NCBI GenBank assembly: GCA_023212725.1 | Contig: JALBYF010000005.1 | Location: forward strand, 1 to 64,000 | Length of the DNA stretch: 64,000 nucleotides | Reading direction: 5' to 3' | Origin: Tranzscheliella williamsii | Taxonomy: Eukaryota > Basidiomycota > Ustilaginomycetes > Ustilaginales > Ustilaginaceae | Shown: positions 48,604-57,713 of the stretch, one piece after another | Layout of the letters: the number at the start of each line of letters is the position of its first letter | Numbering within the stretch: position 1 is the stretch's first letter | Notes under the pieces: generated by a model | Databases searched by the model: none | What the model saw: the letters and a program-made list of their open reading frames with translations, nothing else | What the model was told of the DNA's origin: nothing | Translations under genes and position numbers: made by a program

Positions 48604-50343
48604 ATGCTGGTGGCTTGCGCCAGATCTCGCGCTGCTCGTCGCGTTGTCAGTCAGCTGGTCAGCAGCGGCGAGTCCGCTCCCGCTTCAGCATGGCAGTCTA
48701 GCAGCGTAACATCGACTACGCCGAAAAGATGCATCCGAACCGCCTCTGCCTCTTCACAGTCTGTCCGGCTCAGCGTTGGCACGCCTTGGCGACAACAGAA
48801 CCGGCAGCAGAATGCTGCGCCAGCGCAGATGCTGAGCCGTACCCTCGCCACAGCAGCACGCTCTTCCGCCTTTGCTACCCTGACCGCCCCCGACGTCGAG
48901 GCTTTCGCCAAAATCCTTGCGTCGCCCTCGCAGATCCTTACCACTATCGCTCCTGAATCTGCGGGCGCGTCTGCCTCGTATCAGACCGTTGACGCCACCG
49001 AGCTGGAAGCATTCAACAATGACTGGATGGACAAGTACCATGGCAAGTCGCAGCTGGTGCTCAGGCCCAAGACAACCCAAGAAGTGTCCGAGATCATGAA
49101 GTACTGCTACAGCAAAAACATTGCTGTGGTCCCCCAGGGCGGCAACACTGGCCTGGTAGGTGGCGGTGTTCCCGTCTTTGACGAAGTCATCGTTCAGCTG
49201 GGCGGCTTGAACCAGATCCGCAACTTTGACGCCATCTCGGGTACCCTCGTCTGCGATGCAGGCTGCATCTTGGAAAGCATCGACAACCACATCGCCGAGA
49301 AGGGCTACATGATGCCGCTGGACCTTGGTGCGAAGGGATCCTGTCAGATCGGAGGCAACGTAGCTACCAACGCTGGTGGTCTTCGTTTCTTGCGCTACGG
49401 AAGCTTGCACGGCAATGTTCTCGGTCTCGAGGTGGTCTTGCCGGACGGCACTATTCTGAACAACCTGTCAACGCTACGGAAGGACAACACAGGTTTCGAC
49501 CTGAAGCAGCTCTTCATTGGCTCCGAGGGGACCATCGGTCTGATCACCGGCGTGTCCATCGTAACGCCGAGGCGGCCAGCGGCCATGAACGTCGCCGTCT
49601 TCGCTCTCGACTCGTACGAGGCTGTGCAGACCGTCTTTGGCCACGTCAAGAAACATTGCGGCGAGATCCTCTCGGCCTTTGAGTTTTTCGACCAGACATC
49701 GTTCGACGTGGTACAGAAGCATGCCACCTCGGGGGTACGCGACCCGTTCGAGGCTAGGCATCCCTTCTACGTCCTGATCGAGACGAGCGGGTCGAACAAG
49801 GACCACGACGACGAAAAGCTGCAGGTACTGCTCGAAGACTTGATGGAGAACGGCATGATCGAGGATGGCGTTCTGGCCCAGGACGAGACGCAGCTCCAGT
49901 CGCTCTGGGCGCTGCGCGAGAGCATTCCCGAAGCGGCGGGCAAGATGGGCAAGGTGTTCAAGTACGACCTTTCCATGCCGATCGACAAGATGTACGAGCT
50001 GGTTCTCGACATGCGTAAGCGATTCGACCACCACGGCCTTCACGGCGAGGGCAAGGAGATCGGCGCCGTCTGCGGCTACGGCCACATCGGTGACGGCAAC
50101 CTGCACATCAATATTATCGCCAAGAGCTATGACGAAAAGGTGGAGAAGCTGATCGAACCCTACATCTACGAATGGACGAGCAGGGTGAGCGGGTCCGTAA
50201 GCGCCGAACACGGTCTCGGACTGATGAAGGCGACCAAGATCGGCTACACCAAGACCCCCGAGGCGATCGAGTACATGAAGAAGATCAAGGACATGTTCGA
50301 CCCCAAGGGCATTCTCAACCCCTACAAGTACATCCAGGTGTAG
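48604..50343 (+). CDS. DLD2: Mitochondrial FAD-linked D-2-hydroxyglutarate / D-lactate dehydrogenase (Dld2-like)
   Basis: The 579-aa protein starts at 48604 with an Arg/Ser/Ala-rich mitochondrial presequence of roughly 85 residues. The FAD-binding PCMH domain follows (VLRPKTTQEVSEIMKYC, VVPQGGNTGLVGGGVPVFDEVIV, GSCQIGGNVATNAGGLRFLRYGSLHGNVLG, LFIGSEGTIGLITGVSI). The C-terminal FAD-linked oxidase domain has GYGHIGDGNLHINI, whose His residues bind the catalytic metal, and SAEHGLGLMKATKIGYTK. The pattern is that of D-2-hydroxyglutarate dehydrogenases (yeast Dld2/Dld3, human D2HGDH) rather than cytochrome-linked Dld1. It converts D-2-hydroxyglutarate to 2-oxoglutarate, so it meets the Idh product in the same compartment. 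Confidence 0.93.
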   Translation: MLVACARSRAARRVVSQLVSSGESAPASAWQSSSVTSTTPKRCIRTASASSQSVRLSVGTPWRQQNRQQNAAPAQMLSRTLATAARSSAFATLTAPDVEAFAKILASPSQILTTIAPESAGASASYQTVDATELEAFNNDWMDKYHGKSQLVLRPKTTQEVSEIMKYCYSKNIAVVPQGGNTGLVGGGVPVFDEVIVQLGGLNQIRNFDAISGTLVCDAGCILESIDNHIAEKGYMMPLDLGAKGSCQIGGNVATNAGGLRFLRYGSLHGNVLGLEVVLPDGTILNNLSTLRKDNTGFDLKQLFIGSEGTIGLITGVSIVTPRRPAAMNVAVFALDSYEAVQTVFGHVKKHCGEILSAFEFFDQTSFDVVQKHATSGVRDPFEARHPFYVLIETSGSNKDHDDEKLQVLLEDLMENGMIEDGVLAQDETQLQSLWALRESIPEAAGKMGKVFKYDLSMPIDKMYELVLDMRKRFDHHGLHGEGKEIGAVCGYGHIGDGNLHINIIAKSYDEKVEKLIEPYIYEWTSRVSGSVSAEHGLGLMKATKIGYTKTPEAIEYMKKIKDMFDPKGILNPYKYIQV

Positions 50344-50685
50344 CCTCACGCTGAGTGCGTTCGACGCATGTCTTTCCTAACAAACCGTCATCATAGTAAT
50401 AACCAAACCTGATGGATGCCACAGGACCATGGCAGCTGCGTAGTCTGCCTGGCTACCGCGTACAGAGCCCGTACCATGAACTCACCTTATTCACCGAAGC
50501 ATGGGCTGAGCTGTGGCGGAGTGGAAAGTCGGAAGTCGGGCGGCAGCGGATTTTCTTCTCGCGCCTGCAGGCAGCAATTGCACTTGTGTTAGATGTCAGC
50601 CTTCGCCAGGGCCATCTCTTGCGTCCTGACCCTTCTCGCACCCCGCCGTCGTCTGTCCTGCAGCGACGCTAATTGTGGTATTCTG
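50344..50685. other. Short spacer between two plus-strand genes
   Basis: Promoter and possible 5' UTR of the Mix23-like gene. The frame of that gene extends open into this stretch up to 50593, so its start is uncertain. Confidence 0.4.
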
Positions 50686-51603
50686 ATGTCGACGTGGTAT
50701 TCGCCGTCCATGTCGAGGTTTGGCACGCGGTCATCGTCCACTTCGGGTGTTGCGGGCTCATCTGGGACGAGCGAGGGCGAGGATGGAGCTAGGTTGCGCA
50801 CCGATGGCGGGTCAGCGTATGGTGTTGGGGAGGGGGATGAGCTGGGGTCGGCGTCGGTGCTGAAGCCATTGCCGGCGCCGGTGGTGGGGGATGTGAGTGC
50901 GTCGGTGTGTTTGTCGGTGGGGGAGTTTCGAGAGCTGCTGCGGGGGTACCGGGGGGTGGATGATGGGGTGACGACGCGGCTGAACCGGGCGCTGGCGCAG
51001 ACGCGCGCGCGCGGGCAGTCTACGTCGCCCACGCTGCTCTCGACGGCGGGGGCGACGTCGGCGAGCTCGCCGGACGTGGGCACCAGCACGTATGCCGTGC
51101 CGACGCACGCTGCCTGCGCCCAGTTCTGGCGCGAGCTCGTCGACGTCTGGATCGGCCGCGAGGACCTGGTCCGCCACTGCATCCGCGTCGCCCACCACCA
51201 CACACCCCCCACTCCCCCTACCCCCCACCCGGACCACCTCCTCGACGCAGACTACCACCCCGCTCCCCCCTCCCCCAGCGCCTCCCTCAGCCGCGCCGAA
51301 AACAACGCAGAACTCCTCACCCGCCAGCTCCACAACGATCTCAAAATCGAAAGCATCATCCGCGCGCGCAGCCTCGCCGGTACGTATCCCCCCACCCCAC
51401 CCCCCCACCACCGCCACGGTACTGACACCGCACCCTTGTCATTCCTCTGCGCCGGGGCACCCGCAACAGCGTTCAAGTCGAGGTGCAAGTTCTTCCAGCC
51501 GAATCCGCCGCCAGGCCCCGCCGGCGACCGCGAGCGCGCCATGTGGGAGGGCCGCCCCACCCCCGCAGCCGAGGCCAGCGCCCAGGGCCATGCCACGCCC
51601 TAG
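50686..51603 (+). CDS. MIX23: Mix23/CCDC58-like mitochondrial intermembrane-space protein, two exons
   Basis: Exons are 50686-51379 and 51470-51603, joined across a 90-nt intron (GTACGTATCC...CGCAACAG) to give 275 aa. The Mix23 core is visible: C...EFRELLRGYRGVDDGVTTRLNRAL, then ACAQFWRELVDVW, EDLVRHCIRVA, AENNAELLTRQLHNDLKIESIIRARSL and, after the splice, AAFKSRCKFFQP. Four cysteines fall at the positions conserved in human CCDC58. Mix23 is an intermembrane-space protein that supports protein import. The N-terminal 70 residues are Ser/Gly-rich and unlike the family, so translation may start elsewhere, and a Pro/His-rich insert lies between the third and fourth conserved cysteines. Confidence 0.75.
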   Translation: MSTWYSPSMSRFGTRSSSTSGVAGSSGTSEGEDGARLRTDGGSAYGVGEGDELGSASVLKPLPAPVVGDVSASVCLSVGEFRELLRGYRGVDDGVTTRLNRALAQTRARGQSTSPTLLSTAGATSASSPDVGTSTYAVPTHAACAQFWRELVDVWIGREDLVRHCIRVAHHHTPPTPPTPHPDHLLDADYHPAPPSPSASLSRAENNAELLTRQLHNDLKIESIIRARSLAGTYPPTPPPHHRHGTDTAPLSFLCAGAPATAFKSRCKFFQPNPPPGPAGDRERAMWEGRPTPAAEASAQGHATP

Positions 51604-51761
51604 CTGCATCCACGCCCGTCTATTCTTCATCCCCGCTCATCCTTCAGACCAAGCCAAGAGCCTGTGTTGGCGGACACGTACGTGCGGAGCTGGAGGCACG
51701 ATCGTGGCATGTGCTTGTGCAAGATGGCAACGCGACGACACAATGTGGAAGGGGAGGGGTG

Positions 51762-54700
51762 CTAGCGGGGGGGGAGATCGACGGTGTTGGTGCGGCAGGT
51801 GGGGCAGCCGTGGCGCGCGGTGAGGAGGGGACGGAGGCGGGTGTCATAGCGGAGGCGGGCGTGGAAGGCGTGGGCCTGGTGGTCTGCGCGCGCGCGGGGG
51901 CCGTAGGGCGGGTGTGCGGCGGCAGCGCGGACGACAACGGCGCTTGCGGAGCGGTCCAGAGTAGCCCAACGGTGGCGGACACTGGGGGTGGCAGCGAACG
52001 TCTGTGCGGTGGTGAGCAGGGCAGTGTCGGCGCGGGCCACCGGCGACGGCGCGGGGACGTTGGCCGCCGGCAACAGGCAGCCCAGGTGATAGACGTGGCC
52101 GCAGAGAAAGAGGACCGCCTTGCCGCGCGCCGCGCCGCCAAAGAGAAGCTGGCCGCAGCTGGAGCACGCCGTCTCTCCATCCGCATAGCGCGCGTGCCGC
52201 TGCGCCCGCCCCAGCTCGTCCGCCACCAGCCGCCGGTCGCGATGCAGAATATCCGTGCACCCCTCCAGCAGACTCACCTGGAGCGAAAAGTCGGACAGGA
52301 TCTTGGCCAGCGCCACCTTGAGCCCCGGAATCGCCAGCCCGTTCTTGATGCGCCGAATCAGCCGGATCGGGTCGATCTCGGCGCCCACATTCTCCAGCAG
52401 CCCGCGGATAAAGGCCGGCCGGCTTTCGGAATAGGTCAGCAGATCCTCCCACAGCTCGTCGTCGTTCTGCTCCTTGGCAAAGTCGATCGCCCGCTCCACG
52501 TCGCCGAGCCGCTCGATGATGAGCGACAGCGCCCGCTTGTTGTCTCCAACCCGCCCCAGCAGGAAGACCTGCTCGGGCACCAGGTCGTACTCGACACAGA
52601 TCCGGTGCGCCTTCTCGAACGAGTAGAACGACGAGAGCGCTCGCAGGTACGCCAGCAGCCGCGCCGGCTCGTACTCGGCATACAGCTTGATCTGCAGGTC
52701 GCAGAACCCTGTGATCTGCGCCGGATCCCGGTCGTAGAGCGCATCCAGATACATGTACAGATACCTAGGATGCGACTCCAGCTGCTGGATCACGCGCCCG
52801 ATCGGGATCGAGTAGGTGTGGTCCACCAGCAGATCGATGGCCGAGCCATGTTTGGAGGCAGTCGGCGGCAGCTCCACCTTGGTCTGGTCGGACTGCTTTG
52901 TCGCGGACTCGGCGACGCCGCTCTGCCGGCGCTGCATCTTGAGGTCCTCTTCGAACTGGATCAGCAGCAGGGCCTGGCCCTGCACAGCGGTGAAGAGGTT
53001 GTTCTCCCGAATCAGATCAAACACGTTGGGCCGCCGCAGCCGCAGGTACCACTGCAACGCTTTGCCGGGCTGTCGGTTGCGGATATAGATCTCGGCCAGT
53101 GCCTCCATGAGAAGCCTCTTGTCCTTGTCGCTCGCGTCCGCGCCTGCGTCGCGAGCAGAGAGCCTGTCTTCGATGGCAATCACCACCGCCTGGGTCGAGT
53201 AGATTTCTGGCGGCCAGTCCTGCACCGTCTGAAGCAGCTTTTCAGGGTCGTGCTGGAGAAAATGCGCCAGGATCATGTCGTAGACCAGCTCGCTCAGCGT
53301 CGGGTCGGCCGTCGGTATGTAGGGGATGGCCAGGCCGAGCTTTCCCTTTTCGACAAAGAGGAAGATCCAGTCCTCCCAGGCGGCGACGTTTCTGCCGAGG
53401 ATCTTGCTGGCGACTCGCGCTGCCTCGTCGAACCGGTCCTCTTGGACGAGATAGTCGAGGAACTTGCGGCCGATCTCTTCGGCATCGAAACCGTTCTGCT
53501 TGGCAACGGTGCGGCCCATGCCCTCGACCTTGACGAGCGCCTCCTGGAAGCGCTGGCGCTCGAGCAGCCACTCGACGTGGTCCTTCTCGTCGCGCGGCTT
53601 GGACAGAATAATGTCCTTGGGACTCACCACGTAGAACTGCGCTGCTTCGGTCGAGTCGCTCCTCACCTTGCGCCCCGCCAGCAGCGCTGCCGAGTAGGCA
53701 CGCGCCTCGGCCGACGGCACTAGAAGGTAGTCGTTGCACTGGAAGCGCGAGAAATCCTGCAGGCTGAGAACATCCGACGAGAGCTCCTCGCCGGCGGTGC
53801 TGATGATTCGCAGCTCGGGCCTCTGCGCGGTGCTTCGCTTGTACGAGTAGGAGGATTGGTGGCCGTTCTCGCTTCCGTTCTGGTCTTGCTCCTCTGTGAT
53901 GTAGGCCAAGACCAAGTAGTCTAATCCGTAGGGCGCGATGCCAGAGATCATGCAGTCTAGCTGGAAGATGGCGGTGATCTCGACGACGTAGCCCTGAGCG
54001 CGGGGCACGCTGGATGCGCCGGTAGCGCCTGGCTTGCTCAGGGCGGAGTGGGTCGAGGCTAGTGACGGCGGACGGGCGGTCTTGTCTCTGATCTTTGCGA
54101 CTTTGATATGGTCGGCCCAGGCGACGAGGAGGGTGCGGTCGTCCTGCCAGTAGAGGGTGCAGCGATAGAGGTCGGCGCGCGTGTCGCGGCCGGGGGCAGA
54201 GATAAAGCTGATGCGCTTCTGGGAGGCTGTGTCGTAGATGCGCACGCCCTTGTCGCTCGCCCAGGCGATCAGGTCGCCCCTCCACCGGGTCGTCCAGATG
54301 GGACCCTCGCCGGCGTGCAGGGTGGTCTCTTTATGTCCGAACCAGCTCTTCTCGCGCTGCGTCAGCGCACCCGCCATGCCGCCGCACACAAACGCTCGCG
54401 ACGACTTGCGCCCAAAGTGCGGCTCGAGCGAAATGCATCGCATCGGCCGCTTGAAATCAAAGATATACTGCTCGGCCGTCGCTAGCGCCGAGATCGAGAC
54501 AAGCCCGTCCATCGAAGCGGCGGCGACAAAGTCCGAGGTGCTGTCGATAACCAGGTCCAGGATGGAGGCAGTGTGAAGGCGGAACCCCTTGACCAGATTC
54601 CCGTCGACGTCGAGGATGTAGATCATGCCCCCGTGGGTACCCAGCGCCATAAACCGAGCGGAAACAGCGAAAGCCGATGCTGTGTCTTTTTTAAGCACAT

Positions 54701-55772
54701 CAGCTACACCTCCCCGGACTCTGGAGTACTTGAGCGAAGGCTCGACATCTTCTTCTTCTTCATCGTCTTCTCCCTCTTCTTCTTCTTCTTCTTCTTCTTC
54801 TTCATCGTCTTCTCCCTCTTCTCCTTCTTGTTGTTGTCTCTCTTGTCGTTCCTCTTCTTCCTCCTGTTCTGTCTCCTCTCCTTCCCCTTCCTCCTCCTCA
54901 TCGCCCTTATCTGAGGACTTGCCGTCTTGCACCTCTTTGGACGAGGGAAGTATTTGAGAGATGTCGCCGGGGTGGGTCTGTCCCCGATTCCTCTCGTTGT
55001 CCTTGCCTGCCGTTGGTAGCTCAACAGCAGCATCTTCTTCCTGTATGGGCTGCTTAGCCTCTGTAATTTGTGAACCTGCTTCCGCCTGTTGGCTTTTCGA
55101 ACCCGGATCTGTCGGCGATAGTGAGTGGTGCCCATGGTCTTGGTCGTTCTCGGTGTCGCGCTCGAAGCCGTCTGGCATTTCGCCTTCCATGAGGACGGTC
55201 ATTCGTTTGGCGTGGAGGGAGTCTCTGCTGGACTCGAGCTTGGCGAGGGGTGGTCGTTTGTGGGTTGCGGGGGGCGAGTCGAAGGCGCTTGAGCTGGGTT
55301 TGCCGGCGGAGGAGCTGCTGCTGGTTCTGCGGAGGGAGGTGGGGCGACGCCTGCTGCGCCTGAGCGTGGGGGGGGAGGTGGCGAGGATGTGGGCAGCGAG
55401 GGAGTGGTCCTGAGGGGGCGTGGAGGGAGGGTTGTCGGTGGTGCGCGGGGAGGCGCTGGCGGGCGGGTAGTCCATCTCGAGCCTGCCTGCGTCCTCATCA
55501 TCGTCGTCGGCAAGCTGGATCGGAACGGCTTGGGCTGGTTCCACGGCGCTAGGGGCCGGGGCGGGGGCGGAGGGCGAGTCTGAATGCGAGGGCGCCAGCA
55601 AAGCCGCAGCGTCGGCGCTGGACAACGTCGAGCTGATGCCCGTAGACACTGCCGCCAGCGACGGCCGTCCCGCCCGCCCAACTCCGCGCGCTGCCAGCGT
55701 AGGAAAGCGCCGGTCCGCCTGCCGCTGCTGCAGCGCATGCGCCAGCTGGATCGCCTCGTCCGGAGACGACAT
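51762..55772 (-). CDS. VPS41: Vps41, HOPS-complex subunit
   Basis: The 1336-aa single-exon protein has a long disordered N-terminal extension (about 1-345) that ends in a Glu/Asp run. A WD40-like propeller follows (LKYSRVRGGVADVL, FMALGTHGGMIYILDVDGNLVKGFRLH, ASMDGLVSI, W.GDLIAWASDKGVRIYD). Then comes a clathrin-heavy-chain-like helical repeat (AIEDRLSARDAG...LLMEALAEIYIRNRQPGKALQWYLRL) and a C-terminal RING-like region beginning CSSCGQLLFGG, with LCGHVYHLGC and CPTCRTN. This is the Vps41 order. Vps41 tethers vacuole/lysosome-bound membranes in HOPS and binds Rab7/Ypt7 and AP-3. A large insert splits the RING cysteine pairs. The extension is the source of the acidic microsatellite. Confidence 0.9.
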   Translation of the reverse strand: MSSPDEAIQLAHALQQRQADRRFPTLAARGVGRAGRPSLAAVSTGISSTLSSADAAALLAPSHSDSPSAPAPAPSAVEPAQAVPIQLADDDDEDAGRLEMDYPPASASPRTTDNPPSTPPQDHSLAAHILATSPPTLRRSRRRPTSLRRTSSSSSAGKPSSSAFDSPPATHKRPPLAKLESSRDSLHAKRMTVLMEGEMPDGFERDTENDQDHGHHSLSPTDPGSKSQQAEAGSQITEAKQPIQEEDAAVELPTAGKDNERNRGQTHPGDISQILPSSKEVQDGKSSDKGDEEEEGEGEETEQEEEEERQERQQQEGEEGEDDEEEEEEEEEEGEDDEEEEDVEPSLKYSRVRGGVADVLKKDTASAFAVSARFMALGTHGGMIYILDVDGNLVKGFRLHTASILDLVIDSTSDFVAAASMDGLVSISALATAEQYIFDFKRPMRCISLEPHFGRKSSRAFVCGGMAGALTQREKSWFGHKETTLHAGEGPIWTTRWRGDLIAWASDKGVRIYDTASQKRISFISAPGRDTRADLYRCTLYWQDDRTLLVAWADHIKVAKIRDKTARPPSLASTHSALSKPGATGASSVPRAQGYVVEITAIFQLDCMISGIAPYGLDYLVLAYITEEQDQNGSENGHQSSYSYKRSTAQRPELRIISTAGEELSSDVLSLQDFSRFQCNDYLLVPSAEARAYSAALLAGRKVRSDSTEAAQFYVVSPKDIILSKPRDEKDHVEWLLERQRFQEALVKVEGMGRTVAKQNGFDAEEIGRKFLDYLVQEDRFDEAARVASKILGRNVAAWEDWIFLFVEKGKLGLAIPYIPTADPTLSELVYDMILAHFLQHDPEKLLQTVQDWPPEIYSTQAVVIAIEDRLSARDAGADASDKDKRLLMEALAEIYIRNRQPGKALQWYLRLRRPNVFDLIRENNLFTAVQGQALLLIQFEEDLKMQRRQSGVAESATKQSDQTKVELPPTASKHGSAIDLLVDHTYSIPIGRVIQQLESHPRYLYMYLDALYDRDPAQITGFCDLQIKLYAEYEPARLLAYLRALSSFYSFEKAHRICVEYDLVPEQVFLLGRVGDNKRALSLIIERLGDVERAIDFAKEQNDDELWEDLLTYSESRPAFIRGLLENVGAEIDPIRLIRRIKNGLAIPGLKVALAKILSDFSLQVSLLEGCTDILHRDRRLVADELGRAQRHARYADGETACSSCGQLLFGGAARGKAVLFLCGHVYHLGCLLPAANVPAPSPVARADTALLTTAQTFAATPSVRHRWATLDRSASAVVVRAAAAHPPYGPRARADHQAHAFHARLRYDTRLRPLLTARHGCPTCRTNTVDLPPR
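54748..54902. repeat. TCT/TTC microsatellite encoding the acidic tract of Vps41
   Basis: Interrupted TTC units (CTT/TCT on the plus strand) encode Glu/Asp-rich sequence on the minus strand, residues about 290-340 of Vps41. The longest uninterrupted run is about 28 bases near 54776-54803. Such tracts are prone to length change. Confidence 0.85.
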
Positions 55773-56025
55773 CGCTTCGTCCCTAGGTCACCTCCCAGTC
55801 AGACCCATCACGGCACTGCCTTGAATGCGCGGGCGTATACGTGTATGCGGCTGCCCGTCTCTCCGTTGCTGGATCCCTACAGCGCAGTGTCGTTAGGTCG
55901 ATAGCAGCCATTTCGCCTTCACATCCACAAAGAGGGGTTGTGGAGACACTCACACACATATCCCCACTACTCTCTACCATATTTCGGGATTATATTGACA
56001 ATACTGAACGATCTTTATATCAGCT

Positions 56026-56129
56026 GGCACGATGGCCGAGTGGTCTAAGGCGTAGCATTAAGGAAGATATCCCGCTTGCGGGAAAGCACCTGCTATCTTC
56101 GGGCGTGGGTTCGAATCCCACTCGTGTCA
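56026..56129 (+). tRNA. tRNA-Leu (anticodon AAG) with a 26-nt intron
   Basis: Acceptor strands 56026-56032 (GGCACGA) and 56122-56128 (TCGTGTC) pair with one G-U; base 56129 (A) is the discriminator, as usual for tRNA-Leu. The D-arm is GCC...GGC. Anticodon stem 56053-56057 (TAGCA) pairs with 56091-56095 (TGCTA), and the anticodon AAG is 56060-56062. The intron 56064-56089 contains a CCCGC-TT-GCGGG hairpin. The T-arm is GTGGG-TTCGAAT-CCCAC at 56105-56121. The variable region is about nine bases, short for a class II tRNA. Confidence 0.93.
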
Positions 56130-56524
56130 CCATACCCCCATTTTTTGGCCTTTTTCGCTGTTTTTTGCCGCATTTTGGGGCAGATTACTTGCGTCCTTGT
56201 ACGGCGTGCTGTTTTGGGAAGGGTTGGGAAGTAGGAGCCATGTTTTGGAAGGGTAGGGTGGGCAGGATCATGCCAAGGACGGACAATTGGACGCGGAAAA
56301 GGACGTGGTGTAGGCAGACAGTTGGAACCGACGAAAATCACACACACGCTCAGCAGTTCGACAACAATCCAACATTCGCATTAACAGTCACAGTGGGACC
56401 AGTCACAGTCCAGTGGCAAGGCAAGCACGGCTGGCCAGCGTCACGGCGATGACAATTCGAGCCGGGCCACGGCGGATGGGGGGATGCTATGGGGTTGTGT
56501 ATTGGCATGGGAACCGAGGCGGAT
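56130..56524. other. Spacer between tRNA-Leu and GRIM-19
   Basis: Starts with a T-rich stretch (CCCCCATTTTTTGGCC..., from 56139) that may terminate Pol III transcription. A near-palindromic AGTCACAGTGGGACCAGTCACAGTCC pattern occurs at 56387-56412. No gene. Confidence 0.4.
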
Positions 56525-57337
56525 CTAGAGGATGACAAAGTTGGGAGGCGTGTATCGCTTTGTGTTGTATACCGACTTGCCGGCCTGCAGAATGGAACGA
56601 AGGGCAAGACAAAAGACAGAGGCGAAGGGTCAGGATAGGGGCACGGAGACAGGCTGGTCAACGTGGCAGCCAGGATACGCACCTGCCAGCCGGGTACATC
56701 CTTCATGATCTCTTTCTCGCGGGCGAGCTGCGCTTCGCTTCGTCGGTAGGCGTCTCGATCCGCCTCTGCCATGAGCAGAGGAATGACATGGATCCTTGAC
56801 CAGGCTCGCTCCCTCTTCAGCTCTCTGTGAGTTGCAAAGGGGTTCAAGAGGGATTGCCAGTCAGCATCAAGGCTTACCACGGCGGTGCCAGATGCACACG
56901 GGGCGTATCGCACGCGTGAGACCGCAAGCGCCGGTGTCAACGTACCGCTGCTCGAGGTTTCCCTGGCCGACCTTGTAGAAGCCATATGCACAGACGGCAA
57001 TGACACCGCCAAAGATGGTGAGACCGGACAGGTTCTTGCCAGGCAGGTTGCGCTTGTATCGGATGGGTTGGTATCCTCCCGAAGGGGGCAGGTCTCTGTA
57101 GCACGCGGAAGCGAACGATAACAAACCAAAGGTGGCCAGGGTGAGAAGATGTGCAAGAGCAACACGGTCTGCGCTCCTCCCCTCTACTCACTGACGGTAG
57201 GGGACTGTGCGGGATCGACGGAGCAAAGATCGGCGCAGAGCAGGTAGGATGCGTCGTCAGTCAGCGGTCAGCGCGTCTGTGTGGGCGCCAGTGTTGGCGG
57301 CCGTGTCGCGATCAGCGGACATACCAGCGCCACTCAT
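56525..57337 (-). CDS. NDUFA13: NADH:ubiquinone oxidoreductase subunit GRIM-19/NDUFA13, five exons
   Basis: Exons are 57337-57325, 57204-57192, 57095-56946, 56824-56683 and 56584-56525, giving 125 aa. The first two exons are 13 nt each. All introns fit GT..AG (GTATGT, GTGAGT, GTACGT, GTGCGT donors; CACAG, TACAG, CACAG, TGCAG acceptors), and the phases agree. The spliced protein reads MSGAVPYRQDLPPSGGYQPI, then YKRNLPGKNLSG, one membrane segment (LTIFGGVIAVCAYGFYKVGQ), ELKRERAWSRIHVIPLLMAE, and IMKDVPGWQ joined to AGKSVYNTKRYTPPNF. These blocks define GRIM-19. It is an accessory subunit of respiratory complex I in the inner membrane. Fungal length (about 125) is shorter than the human 144. Confidence 0.88.
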
Positions 57338-57713
57338 GTCGAACTGGGTCAGTGGAGAGGTGTTGCAATGGTGCAAAAGGAGGTCGAGACGAATCGAGCG
57401 ATATGGATGCTGACTCTACGTGAAGTTGGCTCGCCTTTCAGAGTGTTAGATAGGGCGGGCGACCCTCGGATCCGATCCCTGCAGTAAAGAGAGGCCCGAA
57501 TTCCGACCTTTTCAAATTCTTTCTTTTGGATTTTTTGACGGCGCCTATCAAGCTCGAAAATTCGCAGTGAAGCGCTCCTAAATTGCACTCTGCTCCAGCC
57601 GCTCTCCATTCGACGACGACGACCACATCTCCTTTGCCCGTTGATCTGACCCACGGTTCGCCTGCATAGTCCCGGCCTCTGCTGCCCCAGTACGTCCACG
57701 TCGGCTGCCCATC
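57338..57713. other. Divergent promoter between GRIM-19 and Nop14
   Basis: 376 bp between start codons; no gene seen. A polypyrimidine patch TTCAAATTCTTTCTTTTGG lies near 57508-57530. Confidence 0.4.

Noticed and set aside
51483..53723. 746-codon open frame on the plus strand
   Set aside because: Entirely antisense to Vps41 and the Mix23 end. Its composition (Arg, Gln, Val, Leu, His) is the mirror of GC-rich codon usage and it has no domain.
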